DNA of 64,000 nucleotides from Straminergon stramineum (Eukaryota > Streptophyta > Bryopsida > Hypnales > Calliergonaceae): contig OY987265.1 in assembly GCA_963920665.1 (NCBI GenBank), forward strand, positions 9,863,001 to 9,927,000, written 5' to 3'. The notes beneath the pieces were generated by a model. It was not told where the DNA came from. It saw nothing but the letters and a program-made list of their open reading frames with translations, and did not search any database. Below, one piece after another: positions 35,901 through 46,797 of this stretch. The translations under genes and the position numbers were made by a program. Each line of letters begins with the position of its first letter. Within the stretch, counting starts at the first letter, position 1.

Positions 35901-37339
35901 AATTTCAATGAATTTTCAAATATAATATTAGCCTAGAAATTTTTGACAATCAAAGATTGGAGCAAATCTAGTAAATTTAGTTTAAAATCTAGAAAGTTTT
36001 GAAATTCCAAATCTTTAACATAGATTAATTTTTTAAAATTGATGAAAAAATTGAATTATAATTCATAGCCCCACAAGGCTCATTTTTTTTCAATGTGCTA
36101 CTACTATGTTTTTTTAAAATTAGTTCAAAATTTGGTGCTTTGAACAAAGTGCATAGTGTACACATGGCTAGATGCATAGCATACTAATTTTTGAAGAATC
36201 ATTTGCACAAAAGAGGTAGACCATACTATGCATTTGCCACATATCTCTTATCTCATTCCTAATTAAAGAATGAATTAAAGTCTCACTTGTATCTTCTGAC
36301 CTATCCTAGAGCCCAAAAATTTAGTTAAGAAAAAATGAACATCTGTTTTCATAACCTACGTTCAAACCTTCAATACTAGTCAATATTTATCAAAATTTCA
36401 TGAAACAAAGATTCCAATATAGACAATCTTCTATAGAAACTACAACAAAGTCCTCCAAAAATACATGAGATATATGCTAGGACCTATTGAAAATGACCAA
36501 TGACCGAAAAGGTCTTTAGGCAAGCCTTTGTGATCAAACACAATTTTGTATCACAATATACATTAAATACAAAAATAAATATACATTTTAGTACATAGTA
36601 TAAATTTTATAGGACTATACATGATGTATATATAATATGGTTTATAAGGGAATTTTAAAGCTTAACCTCTATATGACCCATGTATGTTTTGGGCAGAAAT
36701 TGTCAACAACTTGATATTTAAGAGGTGAAAGTTTCTAAAACTTTGGAAGCTTATCCAAAAAATATATTAAATAGGTACAACAAAATCAAGATTTTGATAT
36801 CAACCGACTAAAATACATTCCCATTGGAAGTTCTCTATCCTTTCTTTAAGTAAATGACACAATGCACTTTCATTCAATTGCCTTGCCATTAGCGTGATTT
36901 TCCTTAAATGAACCTTTAAATGCCCTAACAAAGCCAATTTTTTTCTAGTGTAGAATGCGTATTATTGGATTATCTTATACTACTCCCAAATAATCCATCC
37001 ATTGCAAAGTTTTTCAATGAAATAGATTCCATCTTTATTGACATAGTTTGTGTGTGCAAAATTTCCTTTTGATTCAATATTCTAAATTGGTGATTATAAT
37101 GTGTGAACATGTTATAAATTAAATGATCTTTCTCAAGTCAAAAAATCTATTTGTGACTTGAAGTCTCTAGTTAAAAGTGATGAACATAGTTTAGAAAAGG
37201 ACTAAAAAAATATACTTTCTCAATCTTTGAATTTTGCTCATTACTCTTGTCCAAAGGCTTCAATTTATAAAAATATTAGAACTAAAAATTAACTTAATTC
37301 CCCAAATTTTCTAAGTTAAAGGAATTTTAAGAAGTGATT
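32922..37339. other. AT-rich spacer; no gene recognised
   Basis: Nothing coding is supported. An imperfect inverted pair (caatatttaggctggggtggattg near 32990 and caatccaccctggccaatattt near 33218) may bound a small element. The stretch 33.3-34.1 kb is less AT-rich, with a short CAG run near 33748 and open frames on the minus strand that resemble no family. From 34.1 kb on the sequence is very AT-rich, with poly-A/T runs. Confidence 0.35.
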
Positions 37340-38030
37340 TTATTATCTACAATGACAATTATAACTTAGTACAAATTTGAAACATTTTCATTCAAACAAC
37401 CATACCATAAGCATCAATGGACAAATTCCAAAAGTGGATATACAAAAATTTTAGTGTGAAATATAATACACATTACATTGAAAGTTTGAAGAAAAAACTA
37501 TTTGTGATTTGAAAGAAAATTCATTTCAAAGTTAGAAAAAATTGACAAAAGATAAAGTAATTCCAAATCATGGTGAAAAAAAATGAGTTTTAGACATGGC
37601 TTAGAACTCCAAAAAAAATTGTGCTTTGGCATGTTGGTATAAATTGTTTCAAATTGTTGTACACAAAAATTGAAGGAAATTGGCAATTATAGAATTTAAA
37701 ATATCAATAATTTGACAAACATGCAAATGCTATTGGTTCTCACAATATTTGAATTTTTTAAAAATTGAGAGCATGAGACTGCATTAGCCATTGTAGAGAG
37801 AGTATAGGTTGCAACATGGACCCTTGTTATACCTCAATGCCCTTGCATTTGAAATAGTTGTTGAATAGGGCAATTAGTTCAATTATTTTGTGCAAAGACT
37901 AGAGTTTATGATGCACATAATTGATTCAACAAATCCAAAAAAAATTAAATCATCATTGTTAATATCATCAAAAAGTTGCAAAATTACCAAAAATTATGTT
38001 GACCTTCATAAAATTAGCAATTTTACCTCA
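37340..38030. repeat. Dispersed repeat block, inverted relative to 21770-22500
   Basis: Reverse complement of the block at 21770-22500 with many small differences (see that entry for shared words). A (TTTTG)n microsatellite follows at about 38180-38201. The next matching block (38850-39075 against 22925-23800) is in direct orientation, so one locus has been rearranged. Confidence 0.6.
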
Positions 38031-38849
38031 TCATAAAGTCCAACATACGATCAAGTTTACAATTTAGCTAATGTTGTAGTATTTTTGAAGTTATGAGCAT
38101 GAGTTTTTGATCCTTGTGAAAGCAATAACAAGCATATGTAGGTTGAAGACATGTGTTGCATCCTCACTAATATCACAATGTTTTGTTTTGTTTTGTTTTG
38201 TGATGGGCACACATGAGGTACACTACCTCTTGAAGTATTTTTGATACTAGTCAAAAACTTCCATACTACATTCTCATGTGTTATTCTATAAGCTCAAGGC
38301 CTTCTACACTTAGAATGAGTAGATAATGAGATACTTTGTGCAAACTATAGATTAATATAATTCCATCATGGAGAGATTGGATAAACTTGTGTTTTGCTTG
38401 GTAGGAATTGATTTGTGTATGAAGCAAAGTTTGTCTATTAGCAATAAACTTGCATATATTTTGTTCTAGATTAAATTTCTCATTATGAGAAACTCAAAGA
38501 TGAAGTGGATACAAGTATGGCCTAGATTTATTATGATCTAAGGTTTAAACACTGTATAAATACACAAAATCAAATTAGTGCTAGTTTTAAGCATGTTCCA
38601 AAAAAAGCACTTTTAAAATTTTTGTATGACATTTTTTTCTTATAAAAAATCATAATGCAAAAATTGATATCCCACATGATATTATATATTAGCGCTACAA
38701 ATAATTTAAAGAACAACAAATGGATATAACAAGAGATTTATGAAGGAATTAGCCATCACTTTTGTGGCAATGACAAATGACATAGTGAATGGTTGTGGCA
38801 ATGACACAAGAAAAAATGTAGCTTGTTTTTAAAGCAACCTTAGAAGAGT

Positions 38850-39075
38850 TGATTGCATTTGAGGTAAAGCTAAACTCCTTGAAACAATTTAGTAAATTTT
38901 TGTAGGAAGAAAAATTGAATTGACATCTAACTCAAGTTGTTTCATATTTGTCAAACCTTCATAGAATAAATTACGAATTTTTGAAATGGTCACCAAAAGT
39001 AACCACCTCCTAAAATGTACACTATAGATACATTGAAGAAAGAAAAATGTACTTGTGTATTAGTGGTTGCTTTTT
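38850..39075. repeat. Paralogue of the flanks of the TTAA element at 22957, without the element
   Basis: It begins gattgcatttgaggtaaag and runs through ctaaactccttgaaacaattt. The corresponding site at 22.9 kb reads ctaaactcc-TTAA-[element]-TTAA-aacaatttt. Similarity continues for about 200 bases, including tgtaggaagaaaaattgaat and taaccacctcctaaaatgta. It therefore represents a pre-insertion or post-excision form. Confidence 0.75.
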
Positions 39076-39325
39076 TAACAAGATCAATTCTAGGGTTAGA
39101 TGTCAATTCAATTTAACTTCTATAACACCTTGCCTTACTAGTGCTAAAATGAGAATTGAAGTTTTTTTTATTTTCAAAATTTTGCATTTTGATATGACAA
39201 TGCCTAATCAAGCTTTAACATATCCTTAACTTACATATTCCACATGGATTGTTGTATTGTTTCTATAAAATATTATTTGTCTTCTCACAATTCAAACACT
39301 ATTTGACTTGTGAAGCCATTCTTTT

Positions 39326-39472
39326 TTAACCTTAGAAGGATGCTAAGGCCGAAAAGTGGCCAATGGATGACTTCCAAATCACTGTAGAAATGAAGACTGT
39401 ACCTATTGATCCATAAATCAGGTCATTTTTGGTAAAGTACCTTGGTGATAGGTCTCATCCTTTCAAGGTTAA
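39326..39472. mobile_element. TTAA-flanked MITE, 147 bp
   Basis: The ends TTAACCTTAGAAGGATG and CATCCTTTCAAGGTTAA are inverted with two mismatches, and TTAA stands at both borders. The terminus differs from the CCCCTAAAGG type but keeps the TTAA target, suggesting a sister subfamily. No ORF. Confidence 0.6.
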
Positions 39473-40029
39473 AAGAGAGCATGCTTCAAGAGGGGTATAA
39501 ATTTAGGTCATTCAATGTCCAAATCTTGCTTTGTGTAAAGAGGGACACATCAATTAACCACTTGTTAAAAGGTGATAGAGGGCATGCCAGAAGCTAAATG
39601 AGTAAATGAGTAAATCAGATCTCACAAATCAAAAATTACACAAAATATGGTGTAATGAAACCCATTTTCATGTTGCTCAAAAGACTGACTCATAATCACA
39701 AAAGCAGAGCATTACAAGCATTCTGTGACAGTGTAAGTTCAGTATAAGTTCTGAAAACAAAAAAATAACAAAGGCCTTGTTGCTGACTCAGTTTTGAAAA
39801 ATGATAAGTGACCCCACTCTTGCTGGCTGAAGAGTTAGTTCCCTCTCCCAGGACAACTTCTGCACTTTTGAGACAAAGGGACTTAGTCATACCTCCTGAT
39901 CACACCAGGCCAGTTTACAAAATATTCAAAGACTCGTCCCCAGACTAGCTTACTAGTTTACTAGCTTAGCCAGAGTGACCAAGGCATTTCCAATGAGGAA
40001 ACCAGACAACTACTTCAACATGTGAGGTT

Positions 40030-40245
40030 GACGTAGAGGTCTGCTCATTCCTGCTACGCTCTAGAAAAGTCTATCAAAAAGCTTGGGGCATACATGATGG
40101 GCAATGGATCTTTGTAGGTAGTTGAGTCGGTTCATTCCTGCTATGCTGGAGATGCCCTCTCGACAGTTGTTGCAGGAATCTGTCTGGCATACACAAGCAC
40201 ACATCATGAGCTATGGGTCATAGTATAGGTAGACAGTTGGATAAT
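40030..40245. repeat. Two degenerate direct repeats of about 105 bp
   Basis: The words gctcattcctgctacgct (40050) and ggttcattcctgctatgct (40129), each followed by a similar series (gcatac, atgatgg/catgagc, gtaggtag/tataggtag), indicate a local direct duplication. No coding meaning was found; the region may be 3' flank of the ankyrin gene. Confidence 0.35.
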
Positions 40246-41464
40246 CTCTTAGGGTGGGGTCTCAAAAGCAACATGTCAATTTCAAAGCATAAAAGCATCT
40301 CTACGACTGTATGATTGCTTCATTAGCATTGTATTTACAGCACAGGAGACACTTCGGAAATACGTCTACATAGACGTCCAGTTTACGTTTCTTGTTGAGG
40401 GCAGTAGTTCTACATTGGATGCAAAGTAAGTGAGATTCAATCTAGCCTCAATGTATAGGGCAGAAGAGAGATCCAACAATAGTAGGGAGAGAAGAGAGAA
40501 TGAGCAACTCATCCGAGCAACCCAGTTATTAGTTTCCTCTAAACCAGCATTGAAAGACAGGCGGATTACAGTCAAAAGATATCACAAGTAGCTGGTTGCA
40601 CAATATTCCAGGAAACAACAAATGCTCTTCAAGTTTCAAGCACAACATCAATCCTATGACGACAATGCTGCTTACAATTTGATCTTCAATCTAGAAGCAT
40701 AGTATACTAGGGTAGCCTAATAATACATATACTTTGCATAAGAGTGTCATTCAACTCGTATTGAACAATTCGGTCTTCGCTATAATACCTGCCAAAGATA
40801 CTGAATGTGATTTTGCAGAAACGTCGTTGCAAATTCAAGGGTTAGGTAGTTGAACACGATCCTCCTTTGGGAGTTACAGAACTCGCTTCTATTCCTTGAG
40901 TAAGACTTAACCTGCTCACAGATCTGTTGCTGAGAACTCCTCACTATCTCCCAAGGACATGGGGGCAGTGGCGTAAAATTTGGCACAAATAGAGTCTCCA
41001 AGGGGTGCTCTTTCAAACATCAATCGAAACAGGTGGACATCCTCTAAGGCAATGCACTGCGTCCCTGCAACCAGTCAATAAAATCAACAATAATAAGCTT
41101 CATCTGGGTCAAGAAGGCCCCCCATGCAAAATCCTGCATTCTATCCGGTAATGAAGGAGATGGAGTTCTATACAATATATAGAAATCCCTAATGTATTTA
41201 GAAAGTCAGAATTCAATGTGATCAACGTCTAGGGGAACCCTTTTTCGTTAAAAAATTCTAAGACCCTAAGCAGGATGTCCTTCACGGCTGAGCACTTGCT
41301 TCCGCCTTGTCACAAACCCTACTCGCTTCGCTCTGTAAGGTTTGTGATTCATGAGGGTCTTTGAAGATCACCATGAAGCCAAAGTTGAGGGCCTTGACCT
41401 GCGGGCTTATAGGAAAAACCCCTGTTATGTTAGTTTTCTCCTCCGGGCTCTCGATAGTACATTC

Positions 41465-43434
41465 TAACCTCTCGTCTGACAAATGTGGAAAATCAACTTC
41501 AAACTTTGTGTGAGTGATACAACAGTTTGAAGAGAATAATTGCTAATGACGGTGAATGGAAATTAATTATACATATCCAAGTAGTGAGACTGCACACCTG
41601 ATTATCAAGAATTGTGCAGGCACTGGGGCACGATTCTTTTAGCAACTCCACCACCGCCGTATGGCCCTGCATCGCTGCTCATCATACAACTCGATCACTT
41701 TCTACACTCAAAGAAGCAGACACCTTAAATAATTCATAGTACATTCAATAAAGAAGAAGTAATCATGTTAGGCCCACTACACCAACATAGTAGCACTAAT
41801 TAGCTAACTGGGGCGTTGAGTCCCATTAGCAAGTTAGAAGTAAACTAATCTATTGCATGCCAGCAATTGTAAGGCAACTAATCGGGAATTAGACTTTCAA
41901 TTTAGCTAATTGAGGCTATGTGTTAAGTGTGCGAGGATTTAGCACTAAAACATTGGTATACGTACATCAGTTTACTTGTCCAATATCACGGAGTTAAGTT
42001 AACTGGTGGAAACGAATATAAATTCATTGCAAGTGAAGTCGCAAGAATTAGCCCCAAATTGCTAAATAAAATGGCTTGGGCACTACAGCCATTCAATAAT
42101 TAATTCCAGTTAGGTAAGGCTTCTACTGCTATGAAATAGAAATTCATAGAAAAGGAAAAAAGCATTTATATGAGTTGACCGTGCATATTTGACTCAGAGC
42201 ACAATGCAATCCACATAATAGAGCAACTCAGATCATAATGTGCATCGAAGACTGACATGCTTTATGCAGGCAAGTCTGACCATCACTGTCTTGTGCCTCT
42301 ACACTTGCGCCATGCTGCAACAAAACCTTCACCACCTCGATGTGACCCGCATACGCTGCCCGGTGCAGACTTGTAGCTTGCCCTGCTCGAGTCCTCCTGT
42401 TCACTTGAGTGCCACTCTGCAGCTTGTCGCTTACATTATCAGCTAGGAAACCTCGCATGAAGATAAGGTTTAGGGAACAGAGACTCGTATCTAAGTGATG
42501 GGTTGGTTCTTTAAACAAACCCAATAAGGTAGAGGTCGCTAATTGCGACACCTGCCTAAACCCAAAATCTTGCATACTGAATGCATCTTGATTTTGAGAA
42601 TAAAAACACGTCCTCATTATTAAAACCTGTCTTGGTTATAGGTCATCTACCAAATCTTTTTTGAGCACTTCTAACTTTTGCATATGGTATCCAAATAATG
42701 CATTCTCTGGTGCAGTGGAATCCTATTTGATTTGCTAACACAATTTGATCACTCTAATAATTATAGAAACTATGATCAAAGTGCCCATTTAGGTGTGGGT
42801 ACCTCACGTTTAAGATCAAGCTCGATGCCTAACTCTGTTGGAATCAAAGCTGCGAAGCTCACAACGAAGATACAGCCAAATCGAATAAGAATCGCAAACC
42901 TGTAAAAAATTGGGCCTGCATGGCACGGAAATTGAACACCTGAAGGAGGAGAAGGCAAGCTTGGCCATGTTCATGACGTGCAGCGTAATGTAGAGGAGTG
43001 TAGCCTGATTCTCCATCTCCATTAAAGCGAAACCTCGCTTAAAGTTTAGGTTTAGGGTTTTCATGCTGGACTCACATCCAATCTAAGTTTCAAATCAAAT
43101 GCAATGCTAAGCTCTGTTCGGGATCGCCAACCTCTACAAATTGGGCTGCATTCCAGAAGTCGGGACACACCTGAAGGAGGAGAAGGCAAGCTTCGACATG
43201 GCCCTGGCGAGCAGCATAATGCAAAGGAGCGTAGCCTGATTCTCCATCGCCATCCACTTTAGCACCCCGCGCTAACCATCCTCGCATGCGCCCGAGGTCC
43301 CCCGTTTGCGCGGCGCCCGCCAAGCTCCTCTGGAAATCCATTTCTTCCAGAGACGCCGTGACGCCGGTGTACGCCCCTCCCGCACAACAAGTGCAGACGT
43401 CGGCAGTCACGCCCTTCCCCACGCTGCTGCTCAT
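41465..43434 (-). CDS. ANKRD39: ANKRD39-like ankyrin repeat protein
   Basis: Minus-strand exons 43434-43171, 42416-42257, 41674-41598 and probably 41476-41465 join in phase. The protein opens with a Cys-containing leader (VCTCCAGGAYTG) and the word SLEEMDFQRSLAGAAQTGDL, which is characteristic of ANKRD39 rather than of ankyrin proteins in general. Three ankyrin repeats follow: GYAPLHYAARQGHVEACLLL, TSLHRAAYAGHIEVVKVLL and TCLHKA|SMQGHTAVVELL. The predicted length of about 170 aa is close to the ~180 aa usual for the family. The last exon (TRG-stop) is the weakest part; a longer tail through another acceptor is possible. The start at Met 43434 was chosen because the preceding in-frame residues look untranslated; ORF extension to 43560 is possible. 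Molecular function is unknown; ankyrin repeats imply protein binding. Intron 1 contains a decayed copy of exon 1. Confidence 0.8.
42800..43075 (-). pseudogene. Decayed tandem copy of ANKRD39-like exon 1 inside intron 1
   Basis: The plus-strand word acctgaaggaggagaaggca occurs both at 42940 and at 43169, and gtagcctgattctccat at 42998 and at 43229. Similarity covers the end of exon 1 and the start of the intron. Frameshifts and substitutions remove the ankyrin reading frame, so this is a non-functional partial duplication lying 230 bp downstream (in gene direction) of the real exon. Confidence 0.8.
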
Positions 43435-44501
43435 CTTGAAAGGCTCCTCCTGTCTTGGGTCCTCACTCCCTTGAATTAGCCATGCGACCGACCGATTTTC
43501 CAAAGAGAGCTCCTCGCCCCAAAACCCTAAAACCCTGACTGATCGACCGTGATTTTGCAATGGTGAAGCTCTTAACCATAAACTCTGACTCTAAAGGCTC
43601 AGTCAACCCAAGACATCAGTATTGTGATTGAATAAGGGTAGGACAACCCATTCCCGACCCTGTACCCAATTCCCAGCCCTACTTTTTGACCCAAACCAAC
43701 CTCCTCATGGTGCAAATTCAGTGAAGTCCACTCTCACCATTTGAAGTTCCAGAAAACAATATGTGTTCTTTGCAAAGTTTGGTTGCACATGGAAGTGGGG
43801 GAGCAAGTTTTCACGTAAGTTTGAAAAATTATTATCAACATTGAATTTGAACTTTTGGTTTGTTTATAGTTTGACAACAAGACAAAGCTACTCCTAGAAT
43901 GTAGCTTCTCCTTATTCACGTCGAGTCAAAGCTACTCCTAAATGTAGATTCTTCCTACTCACATAGAAGTGTGCACATCATTGAAGTTTGTGAAAGCAAT
44001 TCAGATTTCGAAAAACTTGAAAATTGTTTTCCAATCCCAACTCCAATTGGAAGTCTACCCTAAGAGCATCCCCTATAGTCCTTTAAATTTTGGCCCTCCA
44101 AACTAATGAAAAGTGGCCCTCCAAATTGATTGGCATTCGAAGCATGCATGAAAACCCTAGCAATGTAGTTCAAGACTACGACATGAGTTCTCCTATACAA
44201 GAGAGGCAACATGCAATCATGAAAATGTTTTGCCTTATCTTTTCCTTTTGAAGTGCTCACCAAAGAGAGTCCACATGGTAGTCATCAGAATGTAACAGGT
44301 CTGTGGCACTGACTAGCCTGTTAGTGAGGGTCAGAGTAAGTTATCTCATTTCTTGACAAAACCTGTTGGACCTTCAAACTGGCACTCCATGCAGCCATTT
44401 GAAGGACCATAGGGGATGCTCTAAGATATGAAATATACCTAATCCACGGTCCAAAGTATCACGAAGCTCACAAACTCGAAGCTTGCGCCTTTGAATTCGC
44501 G

Positions 44502-46005
44502 ATGGATTGCGGAGGAGCCATGTTTGCTCTGCAAGCCTGCCCTGTAGCCATGGCGTCAGTACGACTTCATGGCTTTGCTTCCACGTCAAAGCTGCCGAAT
44601 GGGCGTCTCGGACTTCGCCAGTTGACGCAGGTGCGCACGAATTGCCACTCACAGCGAAAAAGGTCATTGCATGGCCTCGGTATGCAGCTCTTCCACATAC
44701 ATTCTGCCATTTCAAGTTAGAAGTATTCGCATTGAATTAGAGCAAATGTGTTCTTCATATCGCAGCTGGAATCCAACGCATGCATGAAATTGGACTGAAC
44801 TCATGGTGTTTGCTTTGGAGCCTTGGAAACGCATTGCTACGTGATGAGAATCGCCATGCCACTTTTCGAGAATTTGGGTGAAATTTCTTGTGGTGGAACG
44901 AAGCTGTGAATATGTATGAGGCCATCGTCCTTGAGAGCTGGGAGCTAGCTAAGAGAGAATATGTAATGTCATGTTGTTTGTGAATTCTCCAGAGAGGAGG
45001 AGAGGCTATGGCGCCAAAACCCTACTTTCCGGTTGTAAACGGTTAGGATGCCTGGCGTCCGAAGATTTGAGCGTTGGGGCATTTGATTTGGAAGGAGACG
45101 CGTGGTTAGTCGACAAGGTGGCCACGCCGTTCAACCAAATCTCGGTGCTAGAGCTGGACGATGCAGCTGATCACGAATTGGCCGGCGCGTACGTCTTGAA
45201 GCTGGACAGCGCCGACCTCGCGCACAGTGTTTACTGGCGCAATGGCCAAGTATGGTCCGGGGGTTGCTACGACGTGTTCGCTTCGTTACCTCCCTTGTTA
45301 CCCGAAGGCGGCCCTGTGGCCATTCTAGGTCTTGGTGCTGGGACAGTCGCGCGCCTCCTTCTTCATATCTGGCCGTCCTTGCACTTGGAAGGCTGGGAGC
45401 TCGACTCCGAAGTCATCCGCGTCGCTCGCCAGTACTTCGCTCTCACGGACTTGGAATCCCCTCCAGCTCGAAAGGCAAGCCCTAGCCCTAATCCTAAAAC
45501 GAAGAAGAAGAAGGCAAGAGTAGGGAAGAAGAGCAAAGGGCGTTTGGTGGTGCACGTTGGAGATGCACTCGGTGCCGAGGCGACAGTGGAGGGAGGCTTT
45601 GCAGGGATCATGGTGGACATTTTCATCAACGGCACGGTTTGCAAGGAGCTCGGTCAAGTGAGCACGTGGCGTGCATTGAAGCAGAGGTTGCGACCTGGGG
45701 GTCGAATCATGGTGAATTGCATTCCCAACAGCAGCCATTTGCAGGGAGATCAGAGTGAGGTTTCGAGGCAGTGGGATGAGCTCATGTACTTGATTTTGCG
45801 AGCCATGGAGATGGTCTTTCCTGGAGAGGTTAGTGTTCGTGAACTCACAGACGGAAACAATGTCATGTTGTTGTCTGGTGAGATCCCGGATGTTGCAACC
45901 TGGAGCTCCAAGCTGCCGGATCGGTTGGTGCAAGGTGTGTTGGAGTGGAAGAGGTGGGATGTGTCTCATCCGCATTGGGAGAAGTCCCAAACCCTTAAAC
46001 CTTGA
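44502..46005 (+). CDS. Spermidine-synthase-fold SAM-dependent methyltransferase-like protein, probably plastid-targeted
   Basis: The main exon has an open frame 44971-46005 (344 codons). It carries a Rossmann-type SAM site (VAILGLGAGTVARLLL), the acidic post-motif I (GWELD), a later GDAL and IMVDIF block, and LRPGGRIMVNCI, the pattern of the spermine/spermidine synthase superfamily. Residues around SPNPKTKKKKARVGKKSKGR form a Lys-rich insertion. The true N-terminus may be upstream: an exon at 44502-44679 (with FALQACPVAMASVRLHGFAS, Ser/Arg-rich, chloroplast-transit-like) ends at donor cg|GTATGC in phase 1, and the acceptor ctccag|AGAGG at 44993 continues exactly in phase 1. The alternative is a single exon starting at 44971. 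Whether it transfers aminopropyl or methyl groups is not decidable here. A broken copy of its 3' third follows immediately. Confidence 0.75.
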
Positions 46006-46029
46006 ACCCTAATCACTAAATCTTGAATC

Positions 46030-46395
46030 ATCTTCATCAATCGCCCTGTTTGCAAGGAGTTTACCAGAGTGCACTTGGCGGAAATTGAAGCAGAGTTTCC
46101 GGTTCAGGTGCGAATCATGCTAGATTGCATATCCAACAGCAGCCATTTGCAGGAAAAGCTGAGCGTGATTTCGTGGGCGTGAGATTAGCTCATGCACGAG
46201 ATTGTGCGAGCCATGGACGTCTTTCCTGGAGAGGTTAGTATTCGTGAACTCACACACGGCAGTAATGTCATGTTGTCTGGAGAATTCCCGGAGGCTGCAA
46301 TTCGGAATTATGGTGCTGGACAGTTGGTGCAAGGTGTGTTTCAGTGGAAGTGTTGGGATGCGTACCATGCTAATTTAGAGGAGTCCAGAACCTGA
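46030..46395 (+). pseudogene. Truncated tandem copy of the methyltransferase-like gene
   Basis: From tttgcaaggagtttaccag onward this repeats the last third of the upstream gene. Matching words are caacagcagccatttgcagg, gtgcgagccatgga, tttcctggagaggttagt, cgtgaactcaca and ttggtgcaaggtgtgtt. Small deletions and an early stop (gggcgtgagattagctc) break the frame; only 46192-46395 stays open. It lacks the SAM-binding half and a start. It ends with aaaccctaaaccctac, two telobox-like units also present in weaker form after the intact gene. Confidence 0.85.
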
Positions 46396-46797
46396 AACCC
46401 TAAACCCTACACACAAGGCTTGAGTAAACTCAACCACTCCAATGACACACTCTGTAATTGCACATTCCTGAGTATTTGATTGTGACATTATAGAAGTACA
46501 CAAAGTTACAGGAGTTAGGAAGGTGGTCTATAATTCTCACACTTACTGAACCTCTAATAGCATTGATGCAACTTCATGTGACGTAGTAGGGCTTGATAGT
46601 GAGAGTGTAGTAGGTCTTGAGCTACCATTATCTTCACCGGTACCTTTCTAGCTTCCTAACTTAACTACAAACGCCAGTCTTGCCAGTTTGAAATTGTAGA
46701 CCTCTATCTGGGCAGACGCATACCAAAAAAACAGAAGACTGGCGGAGTTTTGATGCCATTTTCATTATTCCACCATAAGCTGTAAGCATGCAAAAGC

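Noticed and set aside
39696..41016. Open frames on the minus strand between 39.7 and 41.0 kb
   Set aside because: No domain or homology signal; they lie in the 3' flank of the ankyrin gene and could not be chained by splice phase.
46397..46412. aaaccctaaaccctac as an interstitial telomere
   Set aside because: Only two units; such telobox motifs are common near plant genes.
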